Positions 17,675 through 25,495 of a stretch of 64,000 nt of DNA are shown one piece after another. The notes beneath the pieces are model-generated. The model was given only the letters and a program-made list of their open reading frames with translations, did no database searches and was not told where the DNA came from. Source of the stretch: NCEH01 sp002257205 (GTDB lineage Bacteria > Pseudomonadota > Alphaproteobacteria > Rhizobiales > Xanthobacteraceae); NCBI RefSeq assembly GCF_043195105.1, contig NZ_JBAFWO010000001.1. One strand, given 5' to 3'. How positions within the stretch are numbered: position 1 is the stretch's first letter; the number at the start of each line of letters is the position of its first letter. The position numbers were made by a program, and so were the translations under genes.

Positions 17675-19414
17675 TCAGAAGATGTCGGGCTCGCCGGCGG
17701 GACTGCCGAACGAGGTTTCCAGGAAATCGAAGTCGCAGCCCACATGGGCCTGGCCGATGTGGCGGGAGAACATCCAGCCATAGCCGCGCTCGAAACGCGG
17801 TGGCGGGGGCACGAAGCCGGCCCGGCGGCGCGCCAGTTCCTCCAGGGGCACCAGCATGTCGATGGACCGCGCCGCGACGTCGACGCGGACCTCATCGCCC
17901 GTGCGCAGCAAGGCGAGCGGGCCGCCGACAAAGCTCTCGGGCGAGACGTGCAGGATGCAGGCGCCGTAGCTGGTGCCGCTCATGCGCGCATCCGAGATGC
18001 GGATCATGTCGCGCACCCCTTGCCGCACGAGCTTCTTCGGGATCGGCAGCATGCCCCATTCCGGCATTCCGGGGCCGCCCTGCGGGCCGGCATTGCGCAG
18101 CACCAGCACATGGTCCGCCGTGACGTCGAGCGCCTCGTCGTCGAGCGCCGCCTTCATGGCGGGGTAATCGTCGAACACCAGGGCGGGGCCGGTATGCTTC
18201 AGCAGATGCGGCGCGCAGGCGCTCGGCTTGATGACGCAGCCTTCCGGCGCCAGATTGCCCCGAAGCACGGCCAGCGCGCCTTCGCGATAGATGGGATTGT
18301 CCAGGGTGCGGATGACGCCGTCGTCATAGACCTCGGCGTCCGCGATGTTCTCGCCAACGCTCGCCCCGGTCACGGTGAGCGCATCGAGATGCAGCAGGTC
18401 GCCGAGCCGCTTCATGAGCGCGCGCAGGCCCCCGGCTAGATAGAAATCCTCCATCAGATAGGTGCTGCCGCTCGGCCGCACATTGGCGATGACGGCGACG
18501 CGGCGGCTGGCGCGGTCGAAATCCTCAAGCCCGATGTCGCAGCCGGCCCGGCGCGCCTGGGCGATGAGGTGGATGATGGCGTTGGTGGAACATCCCATGG
18601 CCATGGCCACGGTGATGGCATTCTCGAACGCCGCCCGCGTCTGGATGCGCGGGGGCGTCAGATCCTCCCACACCATGTCGACGATGCGCCGCCCGGTCTT
18701 CGTGCTCATGCGCATGTGGTTGGCGTCCGCCGCCGGGATCGAGGAGGCGCCGGGCAAGGTCATGCCGATGGCTTCCGCGATGGCGGTCATGGTGCTGGCG
18801 GTGCCCATGGTCATGCAATGGCCATAGCTGCGGGCGATGCCGCCCTCGATCTCTTGCCATTGCGCCGCGTCGATATTCCCTGCGCGCCGCTCGTCCCAGA
18901 ACTTCCAGGCGTCCGAGCCGGAGCCGAGCACCTTGCCCTTCCAATTGCCCGGCAGCATCGGGCCGGCGGGGAGATAGATGGCGGGAACGCCTGCGCTGGT
19001 GGCGCCCATCAGCAGGGCGGGCGTGCTCTTGTCGCAGCCGCCGAGCAGCACCACCCCGTCCACCGGATGCGAGCGGATCACCTCCTCCGTCTCCATCGCC
19101 AGCATGTTGCGATAGAGCATGGAGGAGGGCTTGAGGAAGGTTTCCGAGACCGAATGGACCGGCAGTTCCAGCGGAAAGCCGCCGGCCTGCAACACCCCGC
19201 GCTTCACATCCTCCACCCGGTGCTTGAAATGGGCGTGGCAGGGATTGAAGTCGGACCAGGTATTGAGAAGGGCGATCACCGGCTTTCCGACCCAGTCCTG
19301 CGGGTCGTATCCCATCTGCATCGCGCGGGAGCGATGGCCGAAGCCGCGCAGATCATCGGGCGCCAGCCAGCGGGCGCTGCGGAGGGTTTCAGGGGACTTG
19401 CGGTGCGGCGTCAT
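17675..19414 (-). CDS. IlvD/Edd-family aldonate dehydratase (L-arabonate dehydratase-like)
   Basis: The 579-residue length and residue positions match the pentonate dehydratase branch of the IlvD/Edd family. Iron-sulphur cysteines are C59 (DFNPCH), C127 (GGCDKSTP) and C200 (GHCMTMG), and K129 is the expected Mg-coordinating carboxylated lysine. I recall the same numbering from the characterised Rhizobium L-arabonate dehydratase. The enzyme dehydrates a sugar acid to a 2-keto-3-deoxy acid using a [2Fe-2S] cluster. It is distinct from biosynthetic IlvD in its N-terminal sequence and in its operon context beside an HpaI-type aldolase. Whether the substrate is a pentonate, hexonate or another polyhydroxy acid cannot be read directly. 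Confidence 0.88.
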   Translation of the reverse strand: MTPHRKSPETLRSARWLAPDDLRGFGHRSRAMQMGYDPQDWVGKPVIALLNTWSDFNPCHAHFKHRVEDVKRGVLQAGGFPLELPVHSVSETFLKPSSMLYRNMLAMETEEVIRSHPVDGVVLLGGCDKSTPALLMGATSAGVPAIYLPAGPMLPGNWKGKVLGSGSDAWKFWDERRAGNIDAAQWQEIEGGIARSYGHCMTMGTASTMTAIAEAIGMTLPGASSIPAADANHMRMSTKTGRRIVDMVWEDLTPPRIQTRAAFENAITVAMAMGCSTNAIIHLIAQARRAGCDIGLEDFDRASRRVAVIANVRPSGSTYLMEDFYLAGGLRALMKRLGDLLHLDALTVTGASVGENIADAEVYDDGVIRTLDNPIYREGALAVLRGNLAPEGCVIKPSACAPHLLKHTGPALVFDDYPAMKAALDDEALDVTADHVLVLRNAGPQGGPGMPEWGMLPIPKKLVRQGVRDMIRISDARMSGTSYGACILHVSPESFVGGPLALLRTGDEVRVDVAARSIDMLVPLEELARRRAGFVPPPPRFERGYGWMFSRHIGQAHVGCDFDFLETSFGSPAGEPDIF

Positions 19415-19550
19415 GGGGCCAGCCTTGTGTGGAAGGGTGGTGGCGCGATTTGCCGGCGCGCGAGGGGCGCACCGGGAACGGAGCGCCGGGTCGGATATGC
19501 CTCCGCCCGGCGGGCCTAATGGCCGCGTGGTGTGTATCCCGCGGCGCCGC

Positions 19551-21233
19551 TCATCCCCGGTTGAGGGCTTTCTCGCGCAGCGCCGAAATCGTCGTGCCGG
19601 GAGAGATCGCCTCGGTGTCGAGCTTCACGTGGATGACCGCGGCGTTGCGCGAAGCAAAGGCGGCCTCCATGACCGGGATCGCATCCCGGTCGTCTGCGAT
19701 GGTGAAGCCATCGGCGCCGAACGCGCGGGCATAAGCGGCGAAATCGGGATTTCTCAGGTCTGTGCCGAACACCCGGCCGGGGAATTCGCGCTCCTGGTGC
19801 ATGCGAATGGTGCCGTAGGTGCCGTTGTCGATCACGAACACCTTCGGCGCGAGGCCGTATTGCATGGCGGTCGCCAGTTCCTGCCCGGTCATCAGGAAAT
19901 CGCCGTCGCCCGCGAAGCACAAAGCGGTGCGGCCGGGATTGAGCTTCGCCGCCGCGATCGCGGCCGGAAAGCCATAGCCCATGGTTCCGGAAATCGGGGC
20001 GAGCTGGGTGCCGAAGGCGGGGTGCCGGTAGAAGCGATGCAGCCAGATGGAGAAATTCCCGGCGCCGCTGCACATCACCGTGTCGGCGGGAAGATTCTGC
20101 CGCAGCCAGTGCATGATCGTGCTCATCTGCACGGGCCCGGGCACTTGAGGCAGCGGCTCGGACCAGGCGAGATAATCCGCATGCACCGCCTCCCGCCAGG
20201 CTCGCCGGCGGGTGTCGGCCGGCGGCTCCAGATCGTCCAGCGCCGCCGCGAAGGCCATTGGGGTGGCGTTGATCGCAAGGGTGGGCTGGAACACGCGGCC
20301 CAGTTCCTCGACGCCGGCATGGACATGCACGAAGGGGACGCCAGGGTTGGGAATGGGGATCAGGCTATAGCCCTGGGTCGGCATTTCGGAGAGGCGGGCG
20401 CCGAAGGCGAGGAGCAGATCGGCATCCTTGACGCGCTGCACGAGCGTGGGATTGGCGCCCGGCCCAAGGTCCCCGGCATAGGCCGCATGATGGTTTGGAA
20501 ACAGCATCTGCCGGCGGAAGCTGGCGGCGACGGGAATATCGAAGCGTTCGGCGAAACGCACCAGCGCGGCCACCGCCTCCTCGTTCCAGCGCGAGCCGCC
20601 GACGATCGCGAACGGCCGCTCCGCCGCCGCGATGAGCGCGCCAAGCTGTGCCATGTCGCTTCGCCCCGGAGCAATCTCCAGGGGCACGAAGGCGGGAACG
20701 TCCTCGACCATCACCTGGTCGTCGAGCATGTCGTCGGGCAGCGTCAGCACCACCGGACCCGGACGCCCCTGCGTTGCCACCCGCACCGCGCGGGCGACGA
20801 ATTCCGGGATGCGGGCGGCATCGTCGATTTCAATCACCAGCTTGGCCATGGTGCCGAACACGGCGCGCGGGTCGATCTCCTGGAACGCCTCGCGATGGCG
20901 GAAGCCGCGCGAGATCTGTCCCGAGATCAGGATCATCGGCGTCGAATCCTGCTGCGCCACATGGACGCCCGCACTGGCATTGGTCATGCCCGGGCCGCGC
21001 GTGACGAAGCACAGGCCGGGCAGGCCCGTGAGCTTGCCCGCCGCCTCGGCCATGAAGGCGGCCCCGCTTTCCTGGCGGCAGACCACGAAATCGATGCCAG
21101 AATCCGCCAGCGCGTCGAGCACGGGCAGATAGCTTTCCCCCGGCACGCCAAAGGCGAGGCGCAGCCCGTGACCTTCGAGCGCATCGACGAGAATTTGAGA
21201 TGCCGCACGCGCGCGGCTGGAAGGCTTGTGCAT
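19551..21233 (-). CDS. ThDP-dependent enzyme, acetolactate synthase-like (IlvB family)
   Basis: From the ATG at 21233, which has an AGAGG ribosome binding site, the protein is 560 residues; an in-frame GTG at 21248 is possible. The PYR domain carries the ThDP-activating glutamate in CRQESGAAFMAEAAGK, and the PP domain carries the GDGDF...N cofactor motif (FAGDGDFLMTGQE to VFVIDNGTYG). These enzymes cleave or form carbon-carbon bonds next to a carbonyl. No small regulatory subunit (IlvH) is adjacent and the surroundings are catabolic, so it is more likely a 2-oxo-acid decarboxylase, carboligase or lyase than a biosynthetic acetolactate synthase. A 136-bp gap separates it from the dehydratase gene. 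Confidence 0.85.
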   Translation of the reverse strand: MHKPSSRARAASQILVDALEGHGLRLAFGVPGESYLPVLDALADSGIDFVVCRQESGAAFMAEAAGKLTGLPGLCFVTRGPGMTNASAGVHVAQQDSTPMILISGQISRGFRHREAFQEIDPRAVFGTMAKLVIEIDDAARIPEFVARAVRVATQGRPGPVVLTLPDDMLDDQVMVEDVPAFVPLEIAPGRSDMAQLGALIAAAERPFAIVGGSRWNEEAVAALVRFAERFDIPVAASFRRQMLFPNHHAAYAGDLGPGANPTLVQRVKDADLLLAFGARLSEMPTQGYSLIPIPNPGVPFVHVHAGVEELGRVFQPTLAINATPMAFAAALDDLEPPADTRRRAWREAVHADYLAWSEPLPQVPGPVQMSTIMHWLRQNLPADTVMCSGAGNFSIWLHRFYRHPAFGTQLAPISGTMGYGFPAAIAAAKLNPGRTALCFAGDGDFLMTGQELATAMQYGLAPKVFVIDNGTYGTIRMHQEREFPGRVFGTDLRNPDFAAYARAFGADGFTIADDRDAIPVMEAAFASRNAAVIHVKLDTEAISPGTTISALREKALNRG

Positions 21234-21278
21234 GATATGCCTCTGCACTCCGAATGGGCCCGCCCTGGACGGGTGGTG

Positions 21279-22049
21279 TTAATAAAGATGCCGGCCAGAA
21301 TCCGTTTGCATGAGTTCTCCCGTCATGGTGGTCGCGTCTGCGACGAGAAAGACGACCTGACGCGCCACATCGGAAGGCCACACGCCCCGCTTCAGGGGAA
21401 AACCTGTCTCGGCTTCGTGCAACTTGCTCTGGTACTGGTCTTCGGACATGAGCTTTTTGGTCCAATTGCCAAACAGCCCGCCCGGGCAGATGGCATTGAC
21501 GCGCACCTGCGGCGCCAGCACGCGGGCCAGGGAGAGCGTCAAGGTGTTCAACGCGCCCTTGGACGCGGCATAGGCGATCGAGCTTCCGTTTCCGGTGATG
21601 CCCGCCACGGAGGAGATGTTGACGATCGCGGCATTGCCCGTGGCCCGCAGGTGCGGGGCGGCCGCGCGCGCCATCTGGAACGGACCGATGAGATTCACGT
21701 CATAGAGGCGGTGGAACTCCGCGGCGTCGAGATCCTCCAACGCGCCGAGCGCGATGGGGCGTGTGACGGCGGCATTGTTGATGAGAATATCGAGGCGCCC
21801 CCAGCGCGCGTGCACGGCATCCGCGAGCAGGCGGCAATCGGCGTCGCGCGCGACATCCGCCTCGAAAGCAAAGGCTTCGACCCCATGCGCGGCGCAGGCC
21901 GCGACCACCGCATCGGCCCCCGCGCGATTGCTGGCATAGTTCACGGCCACATTGCAGCCGCGCGCCGCAAGCGCCTTGGCGGTCTCGCCGCCGACCCCAT
22001 CCGGTGAGCTTGCGCCGGTTACGATGGCTGTCTTGCCCTGAAGGTTCAT
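21279..22049 (-). CDS. Short-chain dehydrogenase/reductase (SDR)
   Basis: The 256-residue protein is a classical SDR. The cofactor loop is TGASSPDGVGGE (one residue off the canonical TGxxxGxG, with the glycines kept), followed by NNAAVTRP, catalytic serine in VNISSVAG and the catalytic YAASK motif. In the catabolic operon it probably oxidises a hydroxyl of the substrate or an intermediate, for example a sugar or hydroxy acid. Seventeen bases separate it from the enoyl-CoA hydratase upstream. Confidence 0.9.
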   Translation of the reverse strand: MNLQGKTAIVTGASSPDGVGGETAKALAARGCNVAVNYASNRAGADAVVAACAAHGVEAFAFEADVARDADCRLLADAVHARWGRLDILINNAAVTRPIALGALEDLDAAEFHRLYDVNLIGPFQMARAAAPHLRATGNAAIVNISSVAGITGNGSSIAYAASKGALNTLTLSLARVLAPQVRVNAICPGGLFGNWTKKLMSEDQYQSKLHEAETGFPLKRGVWPSDVARQVVFLVADATTMTGELMQTDSGRHLY

Positions 22050-22066
22050 CTCTCACCTGCCACGTG

Positions 22067-22843
22067 TCACCTGCCGATAAATCGAGCGGGGCGCTTCTCG
22101 AAAAAGGCGGTGATCCCTTCGAGATAATCCTGGGTGCCCTCAAGCGGGCGTCGCAATGCGTCGTTCAGCTCGTTGGCCTGCGCGAACGGCAGGTCAGCGC
22201 CGAAATTCATCATCTGCTTGATGCCCGCGAGTCCGAGCGGGCTCGATTTCTTGATCGCGTCGGCGATCTCATGCGCCTTGGCGAGCAGCCGGTCGGGCGG
22301 AACCACATGCTCGACGATGCCGAGGCAGAGGGCTTCATCCGCCTTCACCCGCCGGGCGGTGAAGAAAATTTCCTTGGCGCGGCCCCGGCCGATGAGACGC
22401 GGCAGCACCACCGCCGCGCCGGCGCCGGGATAGGCGCCGAGGGTCATTTCGGGAAAGGAGAACACGGCATCCTCCGCCGCGATGCGCAGATCGCAGTAAA
22501 GCGCCAGCTCGAAGCCGCCGCCGAGGCAATAGCCGTGGACCGCGGCGATCACCGGCTGCGGCATCCGCCAGATGGCCTCGTTCACTTCCCAGCCGCGCGT
22601 GCGCTGCTCCCATTTCTCGTCGGCATCGAGGGTGCGCCGCTCCTTGAGGTCCGCCCCGGCGCAGAAGGCGCGCGGACCGGCGCCGGCGATGATGACGACC
22701 CGCACCTCCGGCCGCTGCGCGAGCTCGCCGATCGCCGCGCGCAGCTCGCGCGACAATTCGCTCGAAAGCGCATTCATAGCTTCCGGCCGGTTGAGTGTGA
22801 GGGTGACGACGCCGTCGGTCTCGTCCTGAAGCAGAATGCTCAT
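22067..22843 (-). CDS. Enoyl-CoA hydratase/isomerase family protein
   Basis: The preferred start is the ATG at 22843 (MSILLQDE), 13 bp after the MaoC stop, with GGGAG upstream; in-frame starts further upstream would run into the MaoC gene. The 258-residue protein shows crotonase-fold features: oxyanion-hole segment CAGADLKER, then HGYCLGGGFELALYCDLRIA and GAYPGAGAAVVLPRLIG. It acts on an acyl-CoA, adding water to or isomerising a double bond. With a MaoC hydratase beside it, two distinct hydration or dehydration steps on CoA thioesters are suggested. Confidence 0.88.
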   Translation of the reverse strand: MSILLQDETDGVVTLTLNRPEAMNALSSELSRELRAAIGELAQRPEVRVVIIAGAGPRAFCAGADLKERRTLDADEKWEQRTRGWEVNEAIWRMPQPVIAAVHGYCLGGGFELALYCDLRIAAEDAVFSFPEMTLGAYPGAGAAVVLPRLIGRGRAKEIFFTARRVKADEALCLGIVEHVVPPDRLLAKAHEIADAIKKSSPLGLAGIKQMMNFGADLPFAQANELNDALRRPLEGTQDYLEGITAFFEKRPARFIGR

Positions 22844-22856
22844 GCCGCGCTCCCGA

Positions 22857-23273
22857 TCATCCGACATAGGTGCGAATATTGGTGGCGACCGCGACAATCT
22901 CGCCACGCTGATTCGTGCAGGTCACGTCGGCGAAGACGCGCTTTTTCTCCATGTCGTAGCGCGCGATCTTGTATTCGGTGCGGATGGTATCGCCGAAGAA
23001 CACGGGATTGATGAAGCGCACCCGGTCATAGCCGAGAGAAACGGTGCGCCCCAGATAGAGGTTGGCGGAACTCGCCGACATGAAGCCGAGCAGCAGGGTG
23101 CCGTGGGCGACGCGCCGGCCGTATTTGCCGCCGCTCATATATTCCTCGTCGATATGGTTCGGCGAGAAGTCGCCGGAGATGCCGGCATAGAGATAAACAT
23201 CCGATTCCGAGACGGTCTTGGTGAAAACGGACGACGTGCCAAGCGGCACCTCCTTGAACGCGGTATCCTCCAT
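22857..23273 (-). CDS. MaoC-like (hot-dog fold) acyl-CoA hydratase/dehydratase
   Basis: The 138-residue protein is a single MaoC-like hot-dog domain with the intact hydratase-2 motif YAGISGDFSPNHIDEEY (catalytic Asp and His). The start at 23273 has an AAAGGTGG ribosome binding site. It is the first gene of the minus-strand catabolic operon and lies 102 bp from the divergent GntR gene. Family members hydrate trans-2-enoyl-CoAs or dehydrate beta-hydroxyacyl-CoAs such as beta-methylmalyl-CoA or citramalyl-type thioesters. Confidence 0.86.
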   Translation of the reverse strand: MEDTAFKEVPLGTSSVFTKTVSESDVYLYAGISGDFSPNHIDEEYMSGGKYGRRVAHGTLLLGFMSASSANLYLGRTVSLGYDRVRFINPVFFGDTIRTEYKIARYDMEKKRVFADVTCTNQRGEIVAVATNIRTYVG

Positions 23274-23318
23274 GGTCCACCTTTGTGCTGGGAGGCCCGG
23301 TGGGCCCCGCTGCTCTGT

Positions 23319-23340
23319 CTTGCCACATTGGTATGACAAG
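23319..23340. promoter_or_regulatory. Putative FCD-GntR operator between maoC-like gene and regulator
   Basis: TGGTATGACAA (23329-23339) matches the FadR-subfamily consensus TNGTNNNACNA and sits within a larger partial dyad CTTG-N14-CAAG (23319-23340). It is centred in the divergent promoter region of the regulator and the six-gene operon. Confidence 0.6.
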
Positions 23341-23375
23341 TGGACTTTTCCCGCAAGCTGTTCCATGATGGATCC

Positions 23376-24125
23376 ATGACCGAAAGCGCACAGACCGCCA
23401 TCCCCATGTCGACCGAAACCTTGACCCTCCTCGCGCCGAAGCCGGTGAAGCTCAGCGACCAGATCTATGACCGGATCTTCGAACTGATCGTCAGTGGGGA
23501 ATTCCCCGAGAAGAGCAAGCTGCCGACCGAGGTGGAATTGTCCGACCGGCTGAACGTGTCGCGGACCATCGTGCGCGAGGCCTTGGCGCGGCTGCGCGAC
23601 GACGGGATCGTGGTCTCCCGGCAAGGGGCGGGCACCTTCGTCCAGCGCCAGCCGAGCAAGGCGATCCTGGGGTTCGCCCCGGTGGGCAGCATCGCCGACG
23701 TGCAGCGGTGCTTCGAGTTTCGCGTCGCGCTTGAGGGCGAGGCGGCCCATGTCGCCGCCACTCGCCGCGATGCCGACAGGATCGTCGAAATTGCGCGGGC
23801 GCTGGAGGTGCTTGAGGAAATCGTGAAGACCGGCAGCCTTGGGGCTGCGGCGGATTACGACTTTCATCTCGCAGTGGCGCGGGCCACCGGCAACCAATTC
23901 TTTGCCTCCGCGATGGAATTGCTGCGGCCGCACATTGATTTCGGCATGAATCTGGCGCGCAGCCTGTCGCTTCAGAAGCCGAAATCGCGCGTTCGCCAAG
24001 TCCAGGACGAGCATAAGCTGGTCTATGAGGCGATCGTGAAGGGGGATGCCCCTGGCGCGCGGGACGCCATGCGCGCCCATATCGAGAACGCCCGTCGGCG
24101 CATGTTCGAGGGCATTTCCGCTTAA
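23376..24125 (+). CDS. GntR-family regulator, FadR/FCD subfamily
   Basis: The ATG at 23376 gives 249 residues; an in-frame start at 23340 would overlap the operator. The N-terminal winged HTH (about 20-85, PTEVELSDRLNVSRTIVREALARL) is followed by an all-helical FCD ligand domain with His residues for metal (for example YDFHLAVARATGN). Such regulators usually repress a catabolic operon and release DNA on binding an organic acid. It is divergent from the minus-strand operon and precedes the plus-strand transporter operon, so it may control both. Confidence 0.9.
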   Translation: MTESAQTAIPMSTETLTLLAPKPVKLSDQIYDRIFELIVSGEFPEKSKLPTEVELSDRLNVSRTIVREALARLRDDGIVVSRQGAGTFVQRQPSKAILGFAPVGSIADVQRCFEFRVALEGEAAHVAATRRDADRIVEIARALEVLEEIVKTGSLGAAADYDFHLAVARATGNQFFASAMELLRPHIDFGMNLARSLSLQKPKSRVRQVQDEHKLVYEAIVKGDAPGARDAMRAHIENARRRMFEGISA

Positions 24126-24344
24126 GGTATCGCCCATCCCACGCCTGGGGAAACGACTTAATTTATTGAATTAACTGTATTTCTGAAGTCCATCCGGTTC
24201 GCCTCGCTCAAAGGTGGTCTTGGACCTGTTCGGCAAGCGTCAATGCGCCGAATGGCCCCAAGTCTTTGTCCTGTCAGGATTTCGCATGCCGAGCCGGGAT
24301 GCATTTTCCCGGAAATTGCGCCCGGAGCGTCGAAAAGGTGTTGA

Positions 24345-24367
24345 AGTTGTCTAATCATTAGACAACT
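24345..24367. promoter_or_regulatory. 23-bp perfect palindromic operator upstream of ABC importer
   Basis: Arms AGTTGTCTAAT and ATTAGACAACT flank a single central C, giving 11 perfect base pairs per arm. It lies 48 bp upstream of the solute-binding protein start codon. The outer TTGT/ACAA parts are compatible with an FCD-GntR or similar dimeric regulator. Confidence 0.7.
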
Positions 24368-24415
24368 ATGTCCGAAGAGATGCGCACAAGCGCACAACAT
24401 CGGGGAGGAGAGAAG

Positions 24416-25495
24416 ATGAAGCTCACAGCCGGGTTTCGTCGCAATGGCCTGACGCGTCGCCAGTTGCTCGTTACGGGCGCAGGCGGCGTTCTATGGTCCG
24501 CGATGCCGCATCTGGTGTCTCGTGCGCATGCCGAGGCCAGCCAGCCCCCAAGCGTGGAGGCGGCCAAGGCCGAGGGGCCGGTGGTGGTCTGGCACGCGGA
24601 CCAGGAAGCCGACGTCGTCGAATTCCTGCGGATCTTCAAGGAAAAGACCGGCGTCGATGCAGTGCAGCAGCGCCTGCTGCCGGGCGCCGCTCTGCCCAAG
24701 CTGGAAGCGGAATTCCGCGCCGGTCAGACCACCGGAGATGTCTATATCACCTCCGATTCCGGCATCATGGAGAATTTGCGGCTCCAGAATCGCCTGTTGC
24801 GCTATATCCCTAAGGATATCGACGCCTATGCGCCCGAATATCGCAGCGCGGAGCCCGGCTATTGGACGACCTATTACGTCAATGTCGGGCCGATGATGTA
24901 TGATCCGCGCTATGTGAAAAAGGAAATCGCGCCGAAGACATGGACGGACCTGCTCGATCCGCAATGGAAGGGGCAGATCGGCTTCCAGAATTCCGCCGCG
25001 GGAACCTCCTATGGCTTCTGGTTCGCCATGAAGGATGTGCTGCCCAAGGACTTCTGGGACAATCTCGGCAAGAACAACCCGCGCGCCTATGCCTCGTCCA
25101 CCCAGATCTCCCAGGACATCGAGCGGGGTGATCTCAAGATCGGCGGCCGCGTCAGCATCTTCCAATATGTGAAATCTGTGCGGAAAAAGCAGTCGGTCGA
25201 GGCCGTCTTCCCCGAAATCGGCGTTCCCGCCGTGAACCAGGTCATCGGCATCTTCGGAACGACGAAGCGGCCGAACGCCTCCAAGATTTTCACCGAATTC
25301 ATGCTGTCGAAGGAAGGCCAGTATCTTTGGAACAATATCCAGGGCTCCTATTCGGCGCGCAAGGATATCCATATCGAACACCTGCCCGACATCAATACGT
25401 TGCGCCTGCGTCTTCCCGTAGACTTCCAGGATTACATGCGGCCCGAACGGCGGCGTGAATTCGTGGCGATCTGGAACAAGATGACGGGCCTGTAA
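24416..25495 (+). CDS. ABC transporter substrate-binding protein (family 1, FbpA-like), Tat-exported
   Basis: The ATG at 24416 has a strong GGGAGGAG ribosome binding site. The 359-residue protein has a twin-arginine signal (TRRQLLVTGAGGV, residues 13-25, then AHA as a likely cleavage site) and a family 1 extracellular solute-binding fold resembling ferric-iron or 2-aminoethylphosphonate binding proteins. Given the catabolic neighbours, an organic acid or anion is as likely a ligand as iron. Its stop overlaps the permease start (TAATG). Confidence 0.86.
   Translation: MKLTAGFRRNGLTRRQLLVTGAGGVLWSAMPHLVSRAHAEASQPPSVEAAKAEGPVVVWHADQEADVVEFLRIFKEKTGVDAVQQRLLPGAALPKLEAEFRAGQTTGDVYITSDSGIMENLRLQNRLLRYIPKDIDAYAPEYRSAEPGYWTTYYVNVGPMMYDPRYVKKEIAPKTWTDLLDPQWKGQIGFQNSAAGTSYGFWFAMKDVLPKDFWDNLGKNNPRAYASSTQISQDIERGDLKIGGRVSIFQYVKSVRKKQSVEAVFPEIGVPAVNQVIGIFGTTKRPNASKIFTEFMLSKEGQYLWNNIQGSYSARKDIHIEHLPDINTLRLRLPVDFQDYMRPERRREFVAIWNKMTGL

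Noticed and set aside
19119..22007. 962-codon plus-strand open frame
   Set aside because: It is antisense to the dehydratase, ThDP-enzyme and SDR genes, has low-complexity His/Arg/Gly-rich composition and no family features; a GC-rich shadow frame.
24158..24174. TTAATT/AATTAA stem as terminator of the GntR gene
   Set aside because: The stem is only 6 A/T pairs and no U tract follows; too weak to call.
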